Assembly (NCBI GenBank): GCA_007694005.1
Contig: RECN01000107.1
Coordinates: 1-36,522, forward strand
Direction: 5' to 3'
DNA length: 36,522 nucleotides
Source of the DNA: Spirochaetaceae bacterium
Lineage (GTDB): Bacteria; Spirochaetota; Spirochaetia; DSM-27196; SKKC01
Both the position numbers and the translations under genes were made by a program. This document shows positions 32,239 to 36,522 of this stretch, piece after piece. Each line of letters starts with the position of its first letter. The first letter of the stretch is position 1. Under the pieces are notes generated by a model that made no database searches, had not been told where the DNA came from, and was given only the letters and a program-made list of their open reading frames with translations.

Positions 32239-32266
32239 ATTATATCCCTTCGAAGGTCGGCGTCAA
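32239..32266 (-). promoter_or_regulatory. Strong predicted promoter of the chaperone-usher operon
   Basis: Minus-strand TTGACG (32266-32261), 16 bases, perfect TATAAT (32244-32239). Transcription should begin near 32232, giving a leader of about 54 bases that contains the hairpin. Upstream is AT-rich DNA with two copies of TTTTCGCAATT (32292-32302 and 32321-32331, 29 bases apart), possible binding sites. Confidence 0.7.
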
Positions 32267-32351
32267 CGTGTGCGAGGCGTTTGCGTGAATATTTTCGCAA
32301 TTTTTCGAGAAAAAACTCAATTTTCGCAATTATATACCGATGATGCGGGTC

Positions 32352-32383
32352 GCGCGGGCGGTGCGCGGGCGGCGCGCGGGCGG
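32352..32383. repeat. 11-bp-period GC repeats between typA and the pilin operon
   Basis: GCGCGGGCGG occurs at 32352-32361, 32363-32372 and 32374-32383, once per 11 bases, with a partial copy near 32441. The surrounding 32340-32500 is extremely GC-rich, next to an AT-rich stretch. No gene was seen in it. Confidence 0.85.
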
Positions 32384-32449
32384 CGTAAAGCGTTGGCCGT
32401 CGCGGCGGCGTGCCCCGACCGGTTAGGCCGCGCGACCGGCGCGCGGGCG

Positions 32450-32496
32450 TACTGCACGACCGGCCTCGGGGCAGTAGCCGCCCCCAGAGGGGCGGC
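32450..32496 (-). terminator. Two adjoining hairpins after typA
   Basis: TACTGC (32450-32455) pairs with GCAGTA (32471-32476), directly followed by GCCGCCCC (32477-32484), loop CAGA, GGGGCGGC (32489-32496), the latter a perfect 8-bp stem. They start six bases beyond the typA stop on its strand. There is no T-run, so this is a terminator or 3' protector of non-standard type. Confidence 0.5.
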
Positions 32497-32501
32497 GCCG
32501 C

Positions 32502-34316
32502 TTATCGCAGCTTCTTCCGCTCGGTCATGAGCAGGACCCGTTTCCGGAGGCGAATGGACTTCGGCGTGATCTCGACGAGCTCATCATCCCGGATAAAGTT
32601 GATCGATGCCTCGAGGTTCATGGTGTGCGCCGGGGTCAGAATGACGTTGTCGTCACGGCCCGATGCACGCATGTTCGTGAGCTTCTTGGTCTTGCAGGCG
32701 TTCACGTCGAGGTCGTTCTCGCGGTTGTGTTCACCGACGATCATGCCCTCGTAGACCGGTTCTCCGGGCGACACGAACATGGTTCCGCGTGGCTCGAGGT
32801 TGAACAGCGCGTAGGGTACCGCCGTTCCCTGCCGGTCACTCACCAGCGAGCCGGTAAAGCGGCTCGGGAAGTCTCCGCGGTAGGGTTCGTAGCCTTCAAG
32901 GTATGCGTTCATAATGCCGGTGCCGCGCGTATCGGTCAGGAGTTCGTCGCGAAAGCCGATGAGGGCGCGCGAGGGGACGCTGAACTCCAGGCGGGCCCGC
33001 CCGTTGCCGTGGTTAATGAGTCCTTCCATGCGCCCTTTGCGGATAGAAAGTTTCTCGGTGACAATGCCGGTAAAGCCTTCCTCGCAGTCTATGTAGACCC
33101 GTTCGATCGGTTCGGTTCGCACACCGTTCTCAGAGCCGTAGATGACCTGCGGGCGACCGACGCAGAGCTCGAAGCCTTCGCGGCGCATCTGTTCGATCAG
33201 GATCGCCATCTGAAACTCTCCGCGGCCGCTGACGAGGAATCCTTCGCGGTCTGAGCTCTCCTCGACCCGCAGCGACACGTTGCTCATGGTCTCTTTCTTG
33301 AGGCGTTCTCCGATCTTGGTTGCCTGTACGTGCTGTCCCTCGCGTCCGGACAGGGGTCCGTTGTTCCGAAGGAAGAGCATCGATACGGTGGGTTCATCGA
33401 CGGTGATACGTCGCAGCGCTTTCGGTGCCGCCGCCGTGCAGATCGTGTCGCCGATGTGCACTTCGTCTATGCCGGAGAGCACGACGATATCGCCGGGCTC
33501 AGCGGTCGGGGTTTCGGTGATGGTAAGGCCGTCGTAGACCTGCAGCTTGTTTACCTTCAGCGGTTTGCTCTGCCCGGCAGAGTCTATGCGGACAAGGCTG
33601 TCGTTTGCGCTGACCGACTGATTGTAGGTCTTGCCGATCGCAAGGCGGCCGAGATAGTCCGAGTAGCCGAGATCGCTGACGAGCATCTGAAAGGGACGCT
33701 CAGGATGCAGCGTCGGTGGCGGAATCTCCTTGACTATGGTGTCGAGCAGAATATCGAGGTTGTCATCATCATCCTCCAGATTCCGTTTCGCGATGCCTTC
33801 AAGGCCAATCGCGTAGAGCAGCGGAAAGTCGAGCTGCTCGTCGTTCGCGTCCAGGTCGATAAACAGGCTTGAGACTTCATCGACGATCTGCTGGGGGCGG
33901 GCGTCTTTGCGGTCGATCTTGTTTATGACCACGATGATTTTCAAGCCCGCTTCGAGGGTTTTGTTCAGCACGAAGCGGGTCTGGGGAAGCGGACCTTCGG
34001 CCGCGTCGACGAGGAGCAGGGCTCCGTCAGCCATACTGAGCGCACGTTCGACTTCACCACCGAAGTCTGCGTGACCCGGCGTATCGATAATGTTGATCTT
34101 GGTGTCCTGCCATCTGACCGCGCAGTTCTTGGCAGCGATGGTAATACCCCGCTCGCGTTCAAGATCCATGCGGTCCATGAGCCTGTCGTCGACGTTCTGT
34201 CCCTCGCGGAACAGACCGCTGCGACGGAACATGGCGTCGACCAGGGTGGTTTTGCCGTGGTCAACGTGCGCAATAATGGCGATGTTGCGAATGTTCGCGT
34301 TCTGTGGTGCTGAAAT
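32502..34316 (-). CDS. typA: Ribosome-associated GTPase TypA/BipA, ATT start
   Basis: A translational GTPase that binds the ribosome and affects assembly and stress responses. Reading from ATT 34316 gives 604 residues, close to the 607 of E. coli BipA. N terminus NIRNIAIIAHVDHGKTTLVDA holds the P-loop; ERERGITIAAKN is switch I; DTPGHADFGGEVER G3; VINKIDR G4. The elongation-factor-like domains and the specific C-terminal RASGRDDNVILTPAHTMNLE, DDELVEITPKSIRLRKR follow. No ATG, GTG or TTG exists between the upstream in-frame TGA and the P-loop. ATG 34232 would delete the P-loop. ATT lies five bases after GGAGG, so it is the probable start. Third gene of a minus-strand operon. Confidence 0.95.
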   Translation of the reverse strand: MSAPQNANIRNIAIIAHVDHGKTTLVDAMFRRSGLFREGQNVDDRLMDRMDLERERGITIAAKNCAVRWQDTKINIIDTPGHADFGGEVERALSMADGALLLVDAAEGPLPQTRFVLNKTLEAGLKIIVVINKIDRKDARPQQIVDEVSSLFIDLDANDEQLDFPLLYAIGLEGIAKRNLEDDDDNLDILLDTIVKEIPPPTLHPERPFQMLVSDLGYSDYLGRLAIGKTYNQSVSANDSLVRIDSAGQSKPLKVNKLQVYDGLTITETPTAEPGDIVVLSGIDEVHIGDTICTAAAPKALRRITVDEPTVSMLFLRNNGPLSGREGQHVQATKIGERLKKETMSNVSLRVEESSDREGFLVSGRGEFQMAILIEQMRREGFELCVGRPQVIYGSENGVRTEPIERVYIDCEEGFTGIVTEKLSIRKGRMEGLINHGNGRARLEFSVPSRALIGFRDELLTDTRGTGIMNAYLEGYEPYRGDFPSRFTGSLVSDRQGTAVPYALFNLEPRGTMFVSPGEPVYEGMIVGEHNRENDLDVNACKTKKLTNMRASGRDDNVILTPAHTMNLEASINFIRDDELVEITPKSIRLRKRVLLMTERKKLR

Positions 34317-34326
34317 AAAGTCCTCC
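34314..34326 (-). promoter_or_regulatory. Ribosome site GGAGG and ATT start codon of typA
   Basis: Minus-strand GGAGG (34326-34322), five bases, ATT (34316-34314). The stop codon of the preceding gene lies 18 bases ahead, so ribosomes may reinitiate. Codons from the in-frame TGA up to the P-loop include only ACG, ATC and ATT as near-start codons; the ATT at this distance is the only one with a ribosome site. Confidence 0.75.
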
Positions 34327-34334
34327 GTGACGTG

Positions 34335-34676
34335 TCAGCCGTTTCGGAGAAGGGTCAGTTGTATGGTCTCGCCGCTGCGTTCGATCTCTATGGAGTCGCA
34401 CATCATCCCGACCAGGCCCATTTCGTTACTGCCCTCGACCTCGCCGGCAAGCTGCCAGTAATAGTCTTCGAGTTCCGGTTGACGGCGTACGACCAGCCGA
34501 TCCTTGAGTTTCTCGAACTCGGTCGTGGTCATGGATACCCCAGTGAACTTCATAGTTATCGTGTAGCCTTTGCTGCCGGGAATAACCGAAACGTGAGAAG
34601 CACCATTATAATGATGGAGGAAGTAGGTGAGAAGCTCATCTACAATTTTTGCGATTTTTTTCACTTCGTTCTTCAT
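34335..34676 (-). CDS. Small conserved-looking protein between DUF1576 and typA
   Basis: A 113-residue cytosolic protein I do not recognise. MKNEVKKIAKIVDELLTYFLHHYNG is amphipathic; a beta-rich middle (HVSVIPGSKGYTITMKFTG) is followed by TTTEFEKLKDRLVVRRQPELEDYYWQLAGE and a C-terminal strand ERSGETIQLTLLRNG. An alpha-beta fold like a GHKL-type sensor fragment is conceivable but unproven. Its ATG overlaps the DUF1576 stop by ATGA, and typA follows after 18 bases, so it is translated in step with both. A role as cytosolic partner of the membrane protein is inferred from the overlap. Confidence 0.75.
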   Translation of the reverse strand: MKNEVKKIAKIVDELLTYFLHHYNGASHVSVIPGSKGYTITMKFTGVSMTTTEFEKLKDRLVVRRQPELEDYYWQLAGEVEGSNEMGLVGMMCDSIEIERSGETIQLTLLRNG

Positions 34677-35926
34677 GCCTTGTCCTCCTGCTTTCTGAAC
34701 GCTTCAAAGATCGGTGAGAGAAATGATGCAACGAATCCACCCGCGAATCCGTTGTTGTACAGGTTGATGCCGCCGTGCAGCATTCCGACGTTGTGCACGA
34801 CCGACAGGTGGAAGAACCCCGCAAGCACGCCGGCGAGCGGTCCGTACTGACCCGAAATCGGTGCAAGGGTCGTACCGAAAAGCCCCGCGATAATGACCGT
34901 GGTGGCGGTTGTGTCCCAAATGGTGATGAGAGATCCCAACACGACGCCGACGAGCACCGGGATGGTATTCAGCGGGTGCTTGCCGAACGCAGCGAAGCCA
35001 ACGACGGTGAGTACGCCACCTATGACCGGACCGTTGAAATATCCTCCGAGGGCAAGCACGAACCCGGTGGATATCAGCCCCATGACGCCCATGTTCAGAA
35101 ACGTGGACGCAAAATCCCCGATCTGCACGAAGTCGCTCACGAGGCGACCGGTGGAACTGTAGATGCGTCGTGTGGAGACGAGCAGTTGCCGGTACTCCCC
35201 ACGGGAAAGAAACACGGCGAACGTGATCAGCAGCAGAAACACGACCACGAAGTACCACTCGAAAAAGCGCGATTCGGCAGCCATCAGCGTTACCTCCGGC
35301 GCAATGTCGAAGTCAAAGCTGCGAAAGACTGCTACGAAGAATGCACCGACGATGCCGCCGGTAAATCCGATGTTGTAGATATTAAAACCGTCGTGGAAAC
35401 GCAACATGTGAGAGGCCAGCGGAGGCAGGACGAATCCGACAGCCACACCGATAAGGACGCCCAGGGCAAGGCCACCTGCGAGCGGAAGTGACGCCACGAA
35501 AGTAAAAAAACTCACCAGCGGGGCCAGAGTCGTGCCGAAGAGGGCTACGAGAAGACTGTTCTTGTAGGGAATACCCTGAACGCGGGTATAGAGGAATACG
35601 CCCGCGAAAATCGGCCAGATGTTAAATATGTTCTTTCCGAAGAAGGCAAAGCCAATGACCGTATACACCGCCGCGATAAACGGTCCGTTTACCTGTACCT
35701 TACTGAGCTTTATGAGGGCAATGGATATGAGCCCGCAGAGACCGGCATTCACGAGCGTTGCCGCGGTACCACCGCTCACGAGGTAGTCGTCAAGCAGCAG
35801 ACTCCGCGATGTCACAATCGCCCAGAGTCCGTTCAGAATACCGTCTGCCGAATCGAGAAAGAGCCCTGTCAGAAGCAGGGCGACCGGAAAACTGTAGAGA
35901 AAAAGAAACGCACGTTTTTCGTTCAT
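34673..35926 (-). CDS. DUF1576-family multi-pass membrane protein
   Basis: A 417-residue integral membrane protein with about ten helices. Two halves resemble each other: GLCGLISIALIKLSKVQVNGPFIAAVYTVIGFAFFGKN with FNIYNIGFTGGIVGAFF, and MGVMGLISTGFVLALGGYFNGPVIGGVLTVVGFAAFGKHP with INLYNNGFAGGFVASFL. Short cores: VNGPFIAAVYTVIGFAFFGK and FNGPVIGGVLTVVGFAAFGK. This internal duplication suggests a transporter or channel with inverted or tandem symmetry. DUF1576 has no assigned function. The start has CAGGA nine bases upstream. It leads the operon with the small protein and typA. Confidence 0.87.
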   Translation of the reverse strand: MNEKRAFLFLYSFPVALLLTGLFLDSADGILNGLWAIVTSRSLLLDDYLVSGGTAATLVNAGLCGLISIALIKLSKVQVNGPFIAAVYTVIGFAFFGKNIFNIWPIFAGVFLYTRVQGIPYKNSLLVALFGTTLAPLVSFFTFVASLPLAGGLALGVLIGVAVGFVLPPLASHMLRFHDGFNIYNIGFTGGIVGAFFVAVFRSFDFDIAPEVTLMAAESRFFEWYFVVVFLLLITFAVFLSRGEYRQLLVSTRRIYSSTGRLVSDFVQIGDFASTFLNMGVMGLISTGFVLALGGYFNGPVIGGVLTVVGFAAFGKHPLNTIPVLVGVVLGSLITIWDTTATTVIIAGLFGTTLAPISGQYGPLAGVLAGFFHLSVVHNVGMLHGGINLYNNGFAGGFVASFLSPIFEAFRKQEDKA

Positions 35927-36001
35927 TATTCAGAATCCTGCCGTATAGTGCATCAGATTTCCCGGGATCGCAATCGCGAAAAAGATGCCTGTCCAAGGGT
36001 T

Positions 36002-36018
36002 CTGCGCATCTTGCGCAG
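36002..36018. other. Short hairpin upstream of the chemotaxis gene
   Basis: CTGCGCA (36002-36008), loop TCT, TGCGCAG (36012-36018): perfect 7-bp stem in the divergent intergenic region between DUF1576 and the chemoreceptor gene. No T-run follows. Confidence 0.45.
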
Positions 36019-36030
36019 CGAGACACGATT

Positions 36031-36051
36031 ATTTACTATTTTGGAGTAAAT
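36031..36051. promoter_or_regulatory. AT-rich 7-bp inverted repeat upstream of the chemotaxis gene
   Basis: ATTTACT (36031-36037) and AGTAAAT (36045-36051), seven bases apart, 36 bases before the ATG at 36087. A possible regulator site; no standard or flagellar sigma promoter was recognised clearly. Confidence 0.4.
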
Positions 36052-36086
36052 GACAGGAAGGTCCGGATTTGCCGGCAGGAGCCATC

Positions 36087-36522
36087 ATGAAAAATATCAA
36101 AGTAGGTGTGAAGCTGTTAGGCGGCTTTGCGGTTGTAACCCTGATCGCCGTCGTTCTCGGTGGCATAGGCGTTTTCGCCATACAGGAACTGAGCGGCGAC
36201 CTCGACCGCATCGGATTTGAGCGCGTTCCGGGCATTGTACTCCTTGGAAACATGAACTTCGAGCGCATGGTAATCCGCGGGCAGACCCTTGAAGTTTTTC
36301 AGATTCAGGGGCAGGACGGTGCACAGGCCCGGTATCGGGAAATACTGAACGAGCGGCGTGCGAGTTTTGACCGCATGGAGGCGGATCTGAACGAGTTTGT
36401 CGCCATTCCGCGAGCGACTGAACAGGGGCGACAGATCGTACAGCGCCTGCAGAACGAGTACGATGCCTGGCGCGAGAGTTACATACCCATAGATGCGACG
36501 ATAAACGAACTGTCACAGGCCG
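36087..36522 (+). CDS. Methyl-accepting chemotaxis protein, 3' part outside the window
   Basis: N-terminal 145 residues of a chemoreceptor. MKNIKVGVKLLGGFAVVTLIAVVLGGIGVFA gives the first membrane helix, followed by a periplasmic four-helix-bundle (4HB_MCP-like) sensor with IQELSGDLDRIGFERVPGIVLLGNMNFERM, quoted in parts such as FERVPGIVLLGNMNFERM, and NEYDAWRESYIPIDATI. HAMP and signalling domains must lie beyond 36522. AGGAG five bases upstream supports the ATG. Ligand unknown. Motility by internal flagella would fit a spirochaete. Confidence 0.85.
   Translation, partial: MKNIKVGVKLLGGFAVVTLIAVVLGGIGVFAIQELSGDLDRIGFERVPGIVLLGNMNFERMVIRGQTLEVFQIQGQDGAQARYREILNERRASFDRMEADLNEFVAIPRATEQGRQIVQRLQNEYDAWRESYIPIDATINELSQA

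Noticed and set aside
32292-32331. CRISPR repeat pair TTTTCGCAATT
   Set aside because: Only two short copies are present with no further units; more likely a promoter-upstream element or chance.
32502-34232. typA beginning at the first in-frame ATG (34232)
   Set aside because: It would start after the conserved GTP-binding loop HVDHGKTT, which is present in frame just upstream, and would give a 576-residue protein lacking GTPase function.

Overview
The window looks like chromosomal DNA from a spirochaete, probably a free-living member of the Spirochaetaceae. This is inference from a substrate-binding protein whose signal peptide ends in FAGGG rather than a lipobox, a DUF1576-type membrane protein, many receiver-domain regulators and a fairly GC-rich composition. 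No rRNA or tRNA gene was seen.

Layout. 1-6.8 kb is a signalling block: a large propeller-type sensor kinase (cut by the left edge), a Gfo/Idh/MocA oxidoreductase, a thioredoxin-type arsenate reductase, a stand-alone receiver, a LuxR-type response regulator and a LuxR-type protein with a degenerate receiver. 6.8-9.1 kb holds fucI and fucU for L-fucose entry. 9.1-12.5 kb holds two toxin-antitoxin-like pairs (HEPN/MNT and PIN/ribbon-helix-helix), a TIGR01777-type epimerase and a thioredoxin-fold protein. 12.5-27.5 kb is a carbohydrate locus: a GH94-like phosphorylase, two FAD_oxidored-family flavoproteins, a receiver-PAS regulator, a decayed ATPase remnant, an ABC sugar importer without its ATPase, a GT4 glycosyltransferase, a GntR/LacI-type regulator, a GH13 glycosidase and a lone cobS. 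27.5-32.3 kb is a four-gene chaperone-usher operon (pilin, chaperone, usher, two-domain tip subunit) on the minus strand. 32.5-35.9 kb is DUF1576 protein, small protein and typA/bipA. A methyl-accepting chemotaxis protein runs off the right edge.

How parts fit. Sites of the form TAAAC-N4-GTTTA lie before both flavoprotein genes and, as a tandem pair, before the ABC importer operon. That operon also encodes a GntR/LacI-type repressor, so one regulon is likely. In two of the promoters the site sits exactly six bases after a TTGACA box.

The strongest unusual points are: (1) a compact archaic-type (Csu/spore-coat-U-like) chaperone-usher operon with no cysteines in the mature subunits, in a probable spirochaete; (2) typA whose only sensible start is ATT, placed five bases after a GGAGG; (3) several genes without a Shine-Dalgarno whose -10 box lies 6-9 bases before the start codon, implying leaderless mRNAs; (4) the regulon linking two flavoproteins of unknown substrate to sugar uptake.
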